Shown here: positions 44,180 to 54,211 of the stretch, piece by piece
Layout of the letters: each line of letters opens with the position of its first letter
Numbering within the stretch: position 1 is the stretch's first letter
NCBI GenBank assembly: GCA_947503365.1
Contig: CANNDT010000011.1
Coordinates: 1-64,000, forward strand
Reading direction: 5' to 3'
Length of the DNA: 64,000 nucleotides
Origin: CANNDT01 sp945876205
Lineage (GTDB): Bacteria > Acidobacteriota > Vicinamibacteria > Vicinamibacterales > UBA2999
The notes under the pieces: generated by a model
The model's input: only the letters and a program-made list of their open reading frames with translations
The model's database searches: none
Told to the model about the DNA's origin: nothing
Program-made: the position numbers and the translations under genes

Positions 44180-44331
44180 CTATCGCGGCGCAGGCGCCGG
44201 TGAGACACGGTTCGTCGAGCCGGCCGGGTCATCCGACAGGTCGTAGAAATAATCCGTGTAGTTCACGCCGTCCGCGATGTACAGCCATCGCCCGTTTCCG
44301 CGCAGGATGCCGTACACGGGGCGACGTGTGC
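44180..44331 (-). pseudogene. C-terminal fragment, possibly of a sulfatase-like protein
   Basis: On the minus strand the frame ending at TAG 44180-44182 reads VYGILRGNGRWLYIADGVNYTDYFYDLSDDPAGSTN, which resembles the last strands of alkaline-phosphatase-fold sulfatases (LYDL..DP.E.TN). An in-frame stop lies only a few codons upstream of the recognisable part, and the catalytic domain is absent. The assignment is suggestive only. Confidence 0.4.
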
Positions 44332-44339
44332 GGCCCGCG

Positions 44340-44672
44340 TCACGGTGTGCCTGCCGGCGCCGACACTCGCGTCATCCGCGCCTGCGCTTCCGCGACCATG
44401 CCGAGGGCGCTGTGAAAGTCGGTATATGCGGGCGCGAGCTTCACGCCACGTTCGAGCGGCTTCCTCGCCTCGACGAAGTTGCCTTCCCGCTGATAACTGA
44501 GGCCCACGAGGAGCAGCAGGTCCACGTTGTCGGGATGGGAGGCGATCCTCTCCGCGGTCGACTCGCGCGCCTCATTTAACTCGGTGGGGTCGGCCGGCGG
44601 AGGGAACATCGCCCATGCGTAGAAGAGCAGCAGGCACACTGAACCGGCGGTCCGGAGAATCGACGCCCTCAT
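44340..44672 (-). CDS. TPR-containing membrane-anchored protein, probably truncated
   Basis: 110 residues from ATG 44672. One N-terminal hydrophobic helix (about 5-22), then one and a half TPR units (HPDNVDLLLLVGLSYQREGNFVEARKPLERGVKLAPAYTDFHSALGMVAEAQ). The tail RMTRVSAPAGTP looks unrelated to a TPR and lies at the junction with the fragment at 44180. It starts 16 bases after the broken YaiO-like gene. Probably a truncated member of a decayed operon. Confidence 0.5.
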   Translation of the reverse strand: MRASILRTAGSVCLLLFYAWAMFPPPADPTELNEARESTAERIASHPDNVDLLLLVGLSYQREGNFVEARKPLERGVKLAPAYTDFHSALGMVAEAQARMTRVSAPAGTP

Positions 44673-44688
44673 GTCAGGCGCGTCGATC

Positions 44689-45387
44689 TTAGAACCTGAC
44701 GCCGAGCGAGGTTGAGACGGAGTACTGCCGAAGGGCGCGCCGCTCGACGCGGTCTTCGCGGCTGTAGGCACTCCTCACTCCGATCTCGAGGCGCCGTCGC
44801 ACGACCAACGCCGCCTCGGCGGCGACCACGTCAGAGGCGAGCACCTCGAAGTCGTCGATATTGCGGACCTCCTCGCGCCACCCGCCGCGCCCGTAGCGCA
44901 GGCCGGCGAACGCGCCCGCCTCGCCGAAGTAGCGGCGGAACGAGCCGTGATAGGAGCGCGATGTGCCGGCCGGCCTGGGCGTGATGTAGGTCCGCCCGGT
45001 GAACAGCCAGGCGCCGTAGTACTTGCTGAGAGAACCGGTGTAGATCTTCACGCCGCTGCCGAACCCGAGCTTGCGGAATCCCGCCGATCCCTCGAACCCG
45101 CCCCCGAGGCTCTGATTGAGATCGACGGCATAGCGGTACACGGGAAAGAGCACGGCGTCAGGCGATTACGCGCCCGCGAGGTAGGCGTAGGTGCCGGGCC
45201 TGATGCGCGGGTACATCTCCACTTCGAACTGATCGTCCTCGAGTCCGAATCGCCGTGCGCGGACGCCGGTGATGCTGATCGATCCGATCGGCGTCGCCCG
45301 CGAGAGGGTGACATCCGCGTCGCGCCACCCGACGCGGCGATCGCTGAAGCCCTGGTAGGAGGCGCCTGCCTTGATCTGCCAGACACG
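44689..45387 (-). pseudogene. YaiO-like outer-membrane beta-barrel, broken by an in-frame stop
   Basis: Two minus-strand pieces in the same frame are separated by a single TAA (45166-45168). The first (45169-45387) reads WQIKAGASYQGFSDRRVGWRDADVTLSRA and ends in PGTYAYLAGA. The second (45165-44689) goes on SPDAVLFPVYRYAVDLNQSLGGGFEGSAGFRKL and ends LGVRF, a barrel terminus. In YaiO proteins a Tyr commonly precedes SPDA, so TAC or TAT to TAA is the likely mutation. The N-terminus is lost at the junction near 45385. Confidence 0.7.
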
Positions 45388-45523
45388 CAACGGCGTGCTG
45401 GAGAACTTCGGCTATCGCCAGCTGGCCACCTGGTGGCGAGTCGTCGGTGTGATCGACTACGTCCGGGGCAAGGAGGGGTGGGGCGCGATGAAGCGGAAGG
45501 GGTTTGCTACGGAGGCCCCTTGA
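45386..45523 (+). pseudogene. C-terminal fragment of a family 2 glycosyltransferase
   Basis: The plus-strand frame gives NGVLENFGYRQLATWWRVVGVIDYVRGKEGWGAMKRKGF and a stop at 45521, the typical end of BcsA/YaiP-like membrane glycosyltransferases. No start or catalytic domain precedes it. It begins where the YaiO-like barrel breaks off. YaiO and YaiP genes are neighbours in other bacteria, so both fragments may come from one lost locus. Confidence 0.6.
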
Positions 45524-45878
45524 GAAGCGCGCGGACCTCGTCCGAAAGCGTCCGCGGATCGAATGGCTTGAGCAGCACGCCGGCCGCGCCGAGCCCCATC
45601 ATCCGGTCCATCTCGGCCCCGACCGCCTTGCACGACAGAAAAATCACCGGTGTCGTCGCGGTCGCCGGGTCCGAGCGGAGGGCCTTCAACGTCTCCGACC
45701 CGTCCATCAGCGGCATCATCATGTCGAGCAGGATGACGTCGGGATGTTCCTCCCGTGCTTTCCGCACGCCCTCGGCGCCGCCAGGCGCGTCGATCACCTC
45801 CATGCCGCCCACGCGCCCGAGGCTCATGCCCGCAATCAACCGGATGTCGTCGTCGTCGTCGATGATCAGCACCTTCAT
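45507..45878 (-). CDS. Single-domain response regulator
   Basis: 123 residues: VLIIDDDDDIRLIAGMSLGRVGG, phospho-Asp in VILLDMMMPLMDG, S in IFLSCKA, K in LLKPFDP. No output domain. The ATG overlaps the stop of the histidine kinase gene (ATGA), so kinase and regulator are made together. Together with the Crp/Fnr gene at 47578 it forms a three-gene signalling operon. Confidence 0.92.
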   Translation of the reverse strand: MKVLIIDDDDDIRLIAGMSLGRVGGMEVIDAPGGAEGVRKAREEHPDVILLDMMMPLMDGSETLKALRSDPATATTPVIFLSCKAVGAEMDRMMGLGAAGVLLKPFDPRTLSDEVRALLKGPP

Positions 45879-47581
45879 GGACGTTTCACCATCTGTGCGA
45901 AGACCCTGGCGGACGGCGCCAGCCTGAACCAGAAGGTGCTGCCCTTGCCTTCCTCGCTGTCGACGCCGATCGTGCCGCCGTGCTGCTCGACGATCGATTT
46001 GCAGATCGCCAGCCCGAGCCCCGTTCCGCCTTTCTCACGCGCGTCCGAGGTTTCGACCTGCCGGAACCGCTCGAAAATCGCCCGTTGAAAATTGGCGGGT
46101 ACGCCGCGGCCGTGGTCGGTCACGCGGAATTCGACCCACCCGTCGCGCGGCTCGACGCCGATCGTGACCACACCACCAGATGGTGAGAACTTGACGGCGT
46201 TCGACAGGAGATTCACCAGTACCTGGACGATGCGATCGGCGTCGGCCCAGATCACCGCCGCGACCTCGGGGGCCTCGACGGTGACGCCGTGCTTCTGTCC
46301 GAAGGTCGCCAGCGAGTCCATGGCCCGGCGGAGGACCGCCTCGACGGGGACTGGCGCGAACTGCAGCTCGATCTTTCCGGTCTCGAGCCGCTCGAGGTCG
46401 AGGATGTCGTTGATCAGCACCATCAGGCGCACGGCGTTGCGTTCGGCGATCGCGACGACCTCGACCACTTCGTCGGAGAGCACGCCCACGGCGCCCGAGG
46501 CCAGCAGGCCGAGCGACCCTCTGATGGAGGTGAGCGGCGTGCGCAGCTCGTGGCTCACGGTCGAGAGAAAATCATTCTTCAGCCGTTCGACCTCCTCCAG
46601 CCGTTCGACCGTCTTTTCGGCCACCGACTTGGCGTTTTCCAGCTCGACGTTCTTCTCCTGCAGCATCTGCTCGATCTGCTTGCGCTCGGTGATGTCGCGC
46701 GCTGCCGCGAACACGCCCTGCAGCGTCCGGTCGCGGTCGTAGAAGGTCGTGGCGTTGTAGGAGACGACGGTGGTCTTGCCGTCCCTGGCGCGGGCGGTGA
46801 GCTCGTAGTTGGTGACCCGTTTGCCGCGCAACACCAGCTTGATGCCGGCCTCGGCCCGATCGGGCTCGGTAAAGTAGTTCTTGAACGGCGCGCCGATGAG
46901 CTCGTCCCGGGTGCAGCCGGTGAGCGCCTCCATCTGCCGGTTGACGTCGGTGATGATCCCGGCCGGGTCGGTCGCCATCAACGCGTCGATGTCGGATTCG
47001 ATCAACGACCGGGTGTAGAACTGCTGGTCCCGCAGGCGCTGATCGAGCTTCTGCTGCTCGGCTTCTACCCGCTTGCGCGCGGTGTTGTCGGTGCCGATCA
47101 GGAGGTAGCCGATGATGCTGTCCTGGTCGTCGCGCAGTGCCGTCACCGAGACGATCGCCGGGAAGTGACTCCCGTCCTTGCGGATGTAAGTGAGCTCGTA
47201 GATGTCTTCGATCCCGCGCGACGCCTTGAAAACCAGCGCCTCGAATCCCGGGGTGATGGTCGCGGAGAACTCGACGCTCAATTCCTCTGCGCGCGCGATC
47301 AGCTCGTGCGAATCGGAGATGTCCGCCGGCGTGATCTTGTTCAACACGTCGGCCGCGGTGTAGCCGAGCATGCGCTCCGCCCCGACGTTGAAGATCTGGA
47401 TGACGCCCTTGTCGTCGGTGGCGATGCTGGAGAAGTTGGCGCTGTTGAAGATCGCGTTCTGCAGCGCGTCCGTCTTGATCCGCGTCTGCTGACGGTGAAC
47501 CTCGGCCACCCCGTCCGGGGCGCCGGTCGCCGGGTCGGTACTCCTGGAGTTAGCGGTACGCGCGAAGATGCGGCCGATCAT
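45875..47581 (-). CDS. PAS-PAS sensor histidine kinase
   Basis: 568 residues from ATG 47581, overlapping the Crp/Fnr gene stop (ATGA); the upstream open frame is a shadow. PAS1 (about 45-170, FNSANFSSIATDDKGVIQIFNVGAERMLGY), PAS2 (about 190-310, DALMATDPAGIITDVNRQMEALTG), coiled coil, HisKA with His in VSHELRTPLTSIRGSLGLL, HATPase with NLLSNAVKFS, DHGRGVP and GTGLGLAI. No membrane segment, so the signal is cytoplasmic. Its cognate regulator is the next gene. Confidence 0.93.
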   Translation of the reverse strand: MIGRIFARTANSRSTDPATGAPDGVAEVHRQQTRIKTDALQNAIFNSANFSSIATDDKGVIQIFNVGAERMLGYTAADVLNKITPADISDSHELIARAEELSVEFSATITPGFEALVFKASRGIEDIYELTYIRKDGSHFPAIVSVTALRDDQDSIIGYLLIGTDNTARKRVEAEQQKLDQRLRDQQFYTRSLIESDIDALMATDPAGIITDVNRQMEALTGCTRDELIGAPFKNYFTEPDRAEAGIKLVLRGKRVTNYELTARARDGKTTVVSYNATTFYDRDRTLQGVFAAARDITERKQIEQMLQEKNVELENAKSVAEKTVERLEEVERLKNDFLSTVSHELRTPLTSIRGSLGLLASGAVGVLSDEVVEVVAIAERNAVRLMVLINDILDLERLETGKIELQFAPVPVEAVLRRAMDSLATFGQKHGVTVEAPEVAAVIWADADRIVQVLVNLLSNAVKFSPSGGVVTIGVEPRDGWVEFRVTDHGRGVPANFQRAIFERFRQVETSDAREKGGTGLGLAICKSIVEQHGGTIGVDSEEGKGSTFWFRLAPSARVFAQMVKRP

Positions 47582-48273
47582 GATTGCAGGAGGACGTTCA
47601 TCATCGAGCGGTGGATCTGCAGGCCGCCGTTCTCCAGCGTCTGCCGCTCGAGAAACCCTCGCTTGCGGAAGCTGTTCATCAACCGGTCGACCGTGGCGCG
47701 CGTCGTTCCGCTCATTTCCGCCAGCAGGCTCCGTGAGATCTTCGGCAGTGGGTGGCGCACCTGCTGGTGCTCGTCGAAGCCGGCGAGCAGGAGCAACGAG
47801 CGGGCCAGCCGCTTCTCGCTCCCGTCGAACAGCTCGTGGATGATGTCTCGTTCGATGCTGACATTTCTCGCCAGCATCTGCGACCGGAGCCAATCAGAGA
47901 GCGCCACCTCGTGGTGCAGGCGGCGCCGTATCTCGGCCGTCTTCACCATGGTGATGGTGCAGGCGGTGATCGCTTCGGCGGTCAGTGTCCGGCACCGCTG
48001 CCCGGCCAGTGCGCCTTCGCCGAAAATTGCCCCGGCGTGAAGCACCGAGACGACCGCCATCCGGCCTTCCGGCGAGGTCGCCGACAGCCTGACACGGCCC
48101 TTGTCGATGAACATCACTCCGGCGCAACGATCGCCCTGCGCGAAGATGGTCGCGAGAGCTTCGAACCTTACGCTCGTCGCCCCTGTCGCCGTCATCGGGT
48201 TCGCCAGATTCTTTTTCACGAGTAGCTGCACTGTGACGCGAACGCGCGCCGGCGTCTGTCCGTTTTTGGACAC
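47578..48273 (-). CDS. Crp/Fnr-family transcriptional regulator
   Basis: 231 residues. Cyclic-nucleotide-binding barrel (TIFAQGDRCAGVMFIDKGRVRLSATSPEGRMAVVSVLHAGAIFGEGALAGQ), dimer helix, and winged helix (LPKISRSLLAEMSGTTRATVDRLMNSFRKRGFL). Similar in layout to the 41980 product. It is the first gene of the operon with the PAS kinase and response regulator. Effector unknown. Confidence 0.92.
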   Translation of the reverse strand: MSKNGQTPARVRVTVQLLVKKNLANPMTATGATSVRFEALATIFAQGDRCAGVMFIDKGRVRLSATSPEGRMAVVSVLHAGAIFGEGALAGQRCRTLTAEAITACTITMVKTAEIRRRLHHEVALSDWLRSQMLARNVSIERDIIHELFDGSEKRLARSLLLLAGFDEHQQVRHPLPKISRSLLAEMSGTTRATVDRLMNSFRKRGFLERQTLENGGLQIHRSMMNVLLQS

Positions 48274-48305
48274 CTCAGCTCAGTCGGCCACCACTGTCCT
48301 GCCGC

Positions 48306-49292
48306 CTAGAGACCGCGCGAATCGGCGGTGCCGAGCGCCTGCAACGCGGCGATTCGCCGCGCGATGACCGTGGCGTAGACGTCGACATCGGCGGGAGAGA
48401 ATCCGGCTGCCCGGAACGCATCGCCGAGCTGCGTCGTCGATAACCGGGCCAGCCGGTCACCAATCCAGCGGGCGTCGGCGATCGGGATGTCCTTCGTGAC
48501 ATTCTCCATGCGTGTCCGCAGCCGGTAGTTGCGGAAATTGAAGATGCTCAGGAAGAAGGGCCGGCTGTCGATGCGGAGATCGACGTGGGTCGAATTGACC
48601 TTGCGGACGAACGTCGCGTCGGCAAAGTCTCGGGGGTTGCCCTTGCTGCGCTTGAGGTTGTTGCCGGTGCGGCCAAGCGTCGCGCCCAGGTCCATGACCC
48701 TGTACTGGCCCTGGCGGCCTCCCGAACCGGTCGCGCCGTTGTTGATCTCCTTCAGGTCCCAGTTGTTGACGAGCGCCATCATGACGCGGAGGCCGTTGAA
48801 CTCACGCGTGCCGATGAACGGGTTGTGATACCAGCTCCACGTCGTCATGGCCTCGTCCGGGTCGGCGCGCTCGAGGCGCGCGCCGCGCACGGTGTCGCCG
48901 TTGGTCACGAACTGGCGCCCGCGCGACAGCCGTGGCAGCAGGCCCACCTGGATGCTCGCGCGGTAGTAGTCTTCATCGACGATGTAGCCGGCGGCCCAGA
49001 GGAGCCTCGCCGCGGCCGTCTCCGTCCTGGCCTCTTCGCCGAGCTTCACCTTCCAGATCACCCCGCGCTCGTCCTGGACCTCGAACTTCGGCGAGGTTCC
49101 GCCGGAGGATTCCTTGATGAACGCCAGCCTGGTGCCCGGCTCGCGGGCCTTGCCACCTCGTCCGCTCGAGAGATCGAGGGCCGCCATGTCGCCCGGATCC
49201 TGCCAGATCACCGGCTCACTGCTGAGGTTCTGAGCGAAGGCGAAGGCGGGGGCGGCCAGCAGCAGGCCGGCGACAAAGACACGACTTCTCAT
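48306..49292 (-). CDS. Exported hypothetical protein, Acidobacterial family
   Basis: 328 residues from ATG 49292; signal peptide about 1-21, ending AFAQ. Recognisable blocks are DERGVIWKVKLGEEARTETAAARLLWAAGYIVDEDYY, RGRQFVTNGDTVRGARLE, FIGTREFNGLRVMMALVNNWDLKEINN and RYRVMDLGATLGRTG-like segments. The AA.RLLWA.GY..DE and NNWD patterns faintly recall HipA/PI-kinase-like folds, but no ATP-binding motif is certain. Function unknown. Confidence 0.72.
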   Translation of the reverse strand: MRSRVFVAGLLLAAPAFAFAQNLSSEPVIWQDPGDMAALDLSSGRGGKAREPGTRLAFIKESSGGTSPKFEVQDERGVIWKVKLGEEARTETAAARLLWAAGYIVDEDYYRASIQVGLLPRLSRGRQFVTNGDTVRGARLERADPDEAMTTWSWYHNPFIGTREFNGLRVMMALVNNWDLKEINNGATGSGGRQGQYRVMDLGATLGRTGNNLKRSKGNPRDFADATFVRKVNSTHVDLRIDSRPFFLSIFNFRNYRLRTRMENVTKDIPIADARWIGDRLARLSTTQLGDAFRAAGFSPADVDVYATVIARRIAALQALGTADSRGL

Positions 49293-49393
49293 GATGAAAG
49301 CGTAGGGTGTGTGTCGAACCACGTCCGTTCCGTATTGAACAGGCACGCGGTGGCAATCCGACGTACTGTGGAGCCACGTGGTCGGGAAGCCGT

Positions 49394-49525
49394 GCGGGAG
49401 CGGGCCTCTACATTTCGAAGTGCATCGTGCAGGGCCACGGCGGACGGATCTGGGCCGAGAGCCGGATTGGCGAGGGCAGCACCTTCAGCTTCACCCTGCC
49501 GATTCATCCAGGAGATGAGGAATGA
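49394..49525 (+). pseudogene. C-terminal ATPase fragment of a sensor histidine kinase
   Basis: The frame reads AGAGLYISKCIVQGHGGRIWAESRIGEGSTFSFTLPI, the G2 box and last strands of a histidine-kinase HATPase domain; the usual GLGL is changed to GAGL. Everything upstream (HisKA, N-box, G1) is missing. It ends with GDEE, its stop overlapping the start of the next gene. Left-over of a deleted kinase gene. Confidence 0.7.
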
Positions 49526-50136
49526 GAACCTCGACGTATGCGTGCGCGGCAGTGTTGAGCCTGTCGCTGTCCACCGCCGCCGCTGCACGCATGGCCGCGC
49601 CGGGCACCAGTGACCAGGGTCCGGACTTCAAGGTGCAGATCTGGGGCGAAACGGTCGCCGACTTCAACACCCGGGTGCAGGATTATTACGCGCTTCGCCG
49701 CGGGCTCGAACGCGGCTTGCCGCCGCTCGTGCTCACCGACGATCCGGATGACATCATCACCGCCGAAGTGACCCTGGCCCGCGCGATTCGCCGCGCGCGC
49801 ACCACGGCGCGGGAAGGGAACATCTTTACGCCGGAGATCAGCGCCGCGTTCAGAAACGTCCTGCTGCCGGTGATGACCGGACAGACGCTGGCGGTCGTCA
49901 TGGACGAAAACCCCGGCAGGTTTTCCCATCGCATCGACAGTACGTATCCGAAGGAGAAGCCACGCGCGACGATTCCGTGGACCATCCTCTCGGTGCTGCC
50001 GCCGCTCCCCGACGACATGCAGTACGGGTTCGTCGGACGCTATCTCATCCTGCACGACATCCGGGCGAACGTGATCGTCGACCGGACGTGCGCCATCAAG
50101 TGCAAGCCAACAGATCGAGAACCACATGACCGATGA
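49522..50136 (+). CDS. Exported hypothetical protein
   Basis: 204 residues with a signal peptide (about 1-22). A helical domain (FNTRVQDYYALRRGLERGLPPLVLTDDPDDIITAEVTLARAIRRARTTAREGNIFTPEISAAFRNVLLPV) is followed by a mixed part (LPPLPDDMQYGFVGRYLILHDIRANVIVD). The overall pattern recurs in Acidobacterial exported proteins of unknown function. It overlaps the kinase fragment by 4 bases and the next small gene by 11. Confidence 0.7.
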   Translation: MRTSTYACAAVLSLSLSTAAAARMAAPGTSDQGPDFKVQIWGETVADFNTRVQDYYALRRGLERGLPPLVLTDDPDDIITAEVTLARAIRRARTTAREGNIFTPEISAAFRNVLLPVMTGQTLAVVMDENPGRFSHRIDSTYPKEKPRATIPWTILSVLPPLPDDMQYGFVGRYLILHDIRANVIVDRTCAIKCKPTDREPHDR

Positions 50137-50353
50137 CAATCGCAGCCCGGACACCCCGTTGAAATCCATCCCTGGGGCGCGCGAGCGCAATGCGCTCACC
50201 TCACGCAAGGCGGGATCGGGCGGCTTCGCGTCGCGGTTGACGGTGATTGCGCCCGTGGGCAGCTCGATGGACGCCAACACAATTGCCGCGCATCAGCGCG
50301 AAGGCGGCGGCGCGCCAAACCAGCGCATCGTTCCCTCGTCAGACCAGACCTAA
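50126..50353 (+). CDS. Small hypothetical protein before groEL
   Basis: 75 residues, ATG start overlapping the previous gene by 11 bases and ending 7 bases before groEL. No signal, membrane span or known motif; the sequence is polar and may be disordered. Not a GroES: the mobile-loop and beta-barrel motifs are absent. A real gene is possible because it fills the space in operon fashion. Confidence 0.4.
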   Translation: MTDDNRSPDTPLKSIPGARERNALTSRKAGSGGFASRLTVIAPVGSSMDANTIAAHQREGGGAPNQRIVPSSDQT

Positions 50354-50360
50354 GGAAAAC

Positions 50361-51918
<1,558 letters not shown>

Positions 51919-51938
<20 letters not shown>

Positions 51939-52707
51939 TCTCGTGCGTCGCGATGAACTTGCGTAGCTCCTGATTGTCAGGGAAGTCGACCGCAAGTTCT
52001 CGCGCCGTGACGAGCGCATCGGCGAAATTCTTCTCGCGCACCTGCATGTCCCAGAGGGCGAACTCGGTTTCGGCGCGCACCCAAGGGTCGGGATCGGTGG
52101 CCTTCCGGGCGGCGTCGCGGACGGCCGCGAGGCCGCGCTTCTTGTTGCCGCCGCCCAGCAGCCAGCGGACGCCCCTGGGCACCTTCGTGCCGACGATGTA
52201 GTCGATCCACGCGCGCGACACCAGCGCGCGCACGTTATCGGGGTGCTGCACCAGCACCTTGTCGAGCGACTTCCGCGCTTCCCAGTACTCGCCCCACCCG
52301 GTCTTGTGTCCGAGGGTGCCGAGGTGCAGCCACACGTAGTTCAAGTCGAGCTTGCCCAGGAAGAAGAGACCGGCTTCGTCAAGCGGGTTGGCCGCGAGCC
52401 GCGCGCGCGCCAGCGCCTGTCCTCTCGCGGTGTCCGCCGTGAACGCCGCCATGATCGCGTCGCAGGTCGCGCAGGCGTTCCACGCAACTTGCTTGTCGGG
52501 CGCCTCTCCAAGCAGCCGTTTGATCTGGAACAGCAGAGATGAGGTGCGCAGCTCGCAGGCAGCGAGATCGCCAGGGGTCGCATGGCACATCGGCAGCGTC
52601 GCGTCGGCCGCGGCTTCGTAGCGGCCGTTATAGAAGAGCCGCTGCGCATCCTCGAGGCCGATTGATTGAGCAAACCCCGCGGTCGCGTCTCCGAGGAGGA
52701 CGAGCAC
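51919..52707 (-). CDS. Exported TPR-like protein
   Basis: 262 residues from GTG 52707, with a short hydrophobic leader ending FAQS. Helical repeats in TPR style (LEDAQRLFYNGRYEAAADATLPMC, EARKSLDKVLVQHPDNVRALVSRAWIDYI, DPWVRAETEFALWDMQVREKNFADALVTARELAVDFPDNQELRKFI). Four Cys in the first half (PMCHATPGDLAACEL, WNACATCDAI) could form disulfides. It converges on groEL with a 20-base overlap. Probably a periplasmic scaffold. Confidence 0.72.
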
Positions 52708-52826
52708 GAAGAAAGGCAGGAGAGTATGACGCAGAACGTCAGTATACTTGGTGAGGTAACGCTTTCCTGAAGTCCTGGCCCTCCGCGTTCTTCCCTCGGT
52801 CAGACCTCATCAAGGCCCTGTAAACG

Positions 52827-53009
52827 GTGGCCTTCGTGTTTTCTCTATCAATGGGTTGGATCATCTTCGCGCTGTGCATCATCAGCGCGGCCGTCGCCTT
52901 CTTCGCGTCGCATCGCCGCAAGACGGCGCAGGCCGATCTCGGCGCGGTCAGCGATCACTGGATTTCGGAGTATCGCCTCGGCCGCGGCGATAGCGACGGC
53001 GGCCGCTGA
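52827..53009 (+). CDS. Small single-span membrane protein
   Basis: 60 residues from GTG 52827, or 52 from ATG 52851. One hydrophobic helix (WIIFALCIISAAVAFFA), then a basic segment (SHRRKTAQ) and a polar tail. The charge layout places the tail in the cytoplasm. No ribosome site decides between the two starts. Plausible but unsupported by any family. Confidence 0.4.
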   Translation: MAFVFSLSMGWIIFALCIISAAVAFFASHRRKTAQADLGAVSDHWISEYRLGRGDSDGGR

Positions 53010-53011
53010 TC

Positions 53012-54208
53012 TCAGTTTCCTAGATCAACGCTGATCGTCGCGCCATCTTCCAGTCCGTTCTGGCCGCGCGTGATCACGAGCTCGCCCGCCTCGAGGCCGG
53101 AGGCAATCTCCGCGCGCTCGTCGGTCTCGACACCCACGGTCACGACTCGCCGCTCGGCGGTGTTGCCCGCCGCGACATACAACAAGACCTCGCGTCCGGA
53201 TCGCACCAGCGCTTCGACCGGAACAAACACGGCGCCCAGCCGTTCTTCCGCGTCGATGTCCACTTCCACCGCCAGGTCTGGCGCGAGGCTCGAGGGTTCG
53301 ACAAACGTCAGCCGCACAGTCGGCGTGCCAGGTGTCACCGCGTTGTCGGCGCGGCCGGCCACGGCGAGCGGGATGACGAGGTTGCCGCTCTTGAGACGGG
53401 CGCTCGCGCCAGGCACCACGCGCGGCACGTCGGCGTCGGCGACGATCGCCACCACCTCGAGCCGCCGCGGATCGACGACGCGCACCACCGCATCCGTCGT
53501 GAAAGCGATGTCGCCAGGGTTCTTGAGCCGGTTCGACACGATCCCGGCAAACGGCGCGCGCACGACGGCGCGTGCGGCGACGGCTTCAGCGGCGGTCAGC
53601 GCGGACTGCGCGCGCGCGACGCCGGCCTGCGCGTCGGCGAGATCGCGATCGGCTCGATCGATCTCCTGCCGGGCGACGAGGCCGCGCTCGACGAAGTCCC
53701 GCATCCGCGCCTGCGCGATGCGCGCGTTCTCGGCGAGCGCCTGCGCACTCGCCAGATCGGCCCGCTGCCGCGCGACGTTCGCCGACGCCGCTCCCGCATC
53801 GAAACGCACGAGGATGTCACCGGCGGCGACCTGATCGCCTTCCGCCTTCGCCACCTCGAGCACGCGCGCCGTGTCCGGCGGCGTGGCCAGGAACTCAGCG
53901 CCCTGTGAAGGCGTGACGATGCCGGTGGCGTGGATGACCGCGCGCAGGCCGCCAATCTCCGCCGGCCTGGCGGTGACGGGGATGACGGTGATCTCGTCGG
54001 ATGGCTCAGGCGCCGGCGCGGCGCGCGTGCACGCCGGCGCGGCCGCAACCAGGGAGCCGAACAAGAAGAGAAGGAAAGTCCGCGTGAGCGCCGTGGCTTG
54101 CAGCGTCCGGCCTGGCCGCTCGCCCCGGATGTAACCCGCGGCAATCCGCCGCAGCTCATCGTAGACGAGCGGCATCAAGTCCGAAATGGGGTCAGCTCCC
54201 GACCCCAT
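53012..54208 (-). CDS. RND efflux periplasmic adaptor fused to an ECF sigma N-terminal fragment
   Basis: 398 residues as read from ATG 54208; ATG 54175 is an alternative. Residues about 10-42 (DLMPLVYDELRRIAAGYIRGERPGRTLQATAL) are the start of an ECF-type sigma factor (TIGR02999-like). They run in frame into a signal or lipoprotein-like segment (TFLLFLFGSLVAAAPAC) and an HlyD/AcrA adaptor: lipoyl-like VLEVAKAEGDQVAAGDILVRFD, a helical hairpin, and VRAPFAGIVSNRLKNPGDIA. The adaptor part looks complete, but no start codon precedes it in frame. No inner-membrane pump gene is adjacent. Confidence 0.75.
   Translation of the reverse strand: MGSGADPISDLMPLVYDELRRIAAGYIRGERPGRTLQATALTRTFLLFLFGSLVAAAPACTRAAPAPEPSDEITVIPVTARPAEIGGLRAVIHATGIVTPSQGAEFLATPPDTARVLEVAKAEGDQVAAGDILVRFDAGAASANVARQRADLASAQALAENARIAQARMRDFVERGLVARQEIDRADRDLADAQAGVARAQSALTAAEAVAARAVVRAPFAGIVSNRLKNPGDIAFTTDAVVRVVDPRRLEVVAIVADADVPRVVPGASARLKSGNLVIPLAVAGRADNAVTPGTPTVRLTFVEPSSLAPDLAVEVDIDAEERLGAVFVPVEALVRSGREVLLYVAAGNTAERRVVTVGVETDERAEIASGLEAGELVITRGQNGLEDGATISVDLGN
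54186..54208. repeat. GGGGTC inverted repeat
   Basis: ATGGGGTC (54186-54193) and GACCCCAT (54201-54208) make a perfect 8-bp inverted repeat with a 7-base loop, 3 bases from the cyclophilin stop. GGGGTC-N-GACCCC palindromes are a common dispersed repeat type. It contains the first possible start codon of the adaptor fusion. Confidence 0.5.
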
Positions 54209-54211
54209 CTG

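Noticed and set aside
50126..50353. groES upstream of groEL
   Set aside because: No GroES mobile-loop or barrel motifs; sequence is polar and unlike Hsp10.
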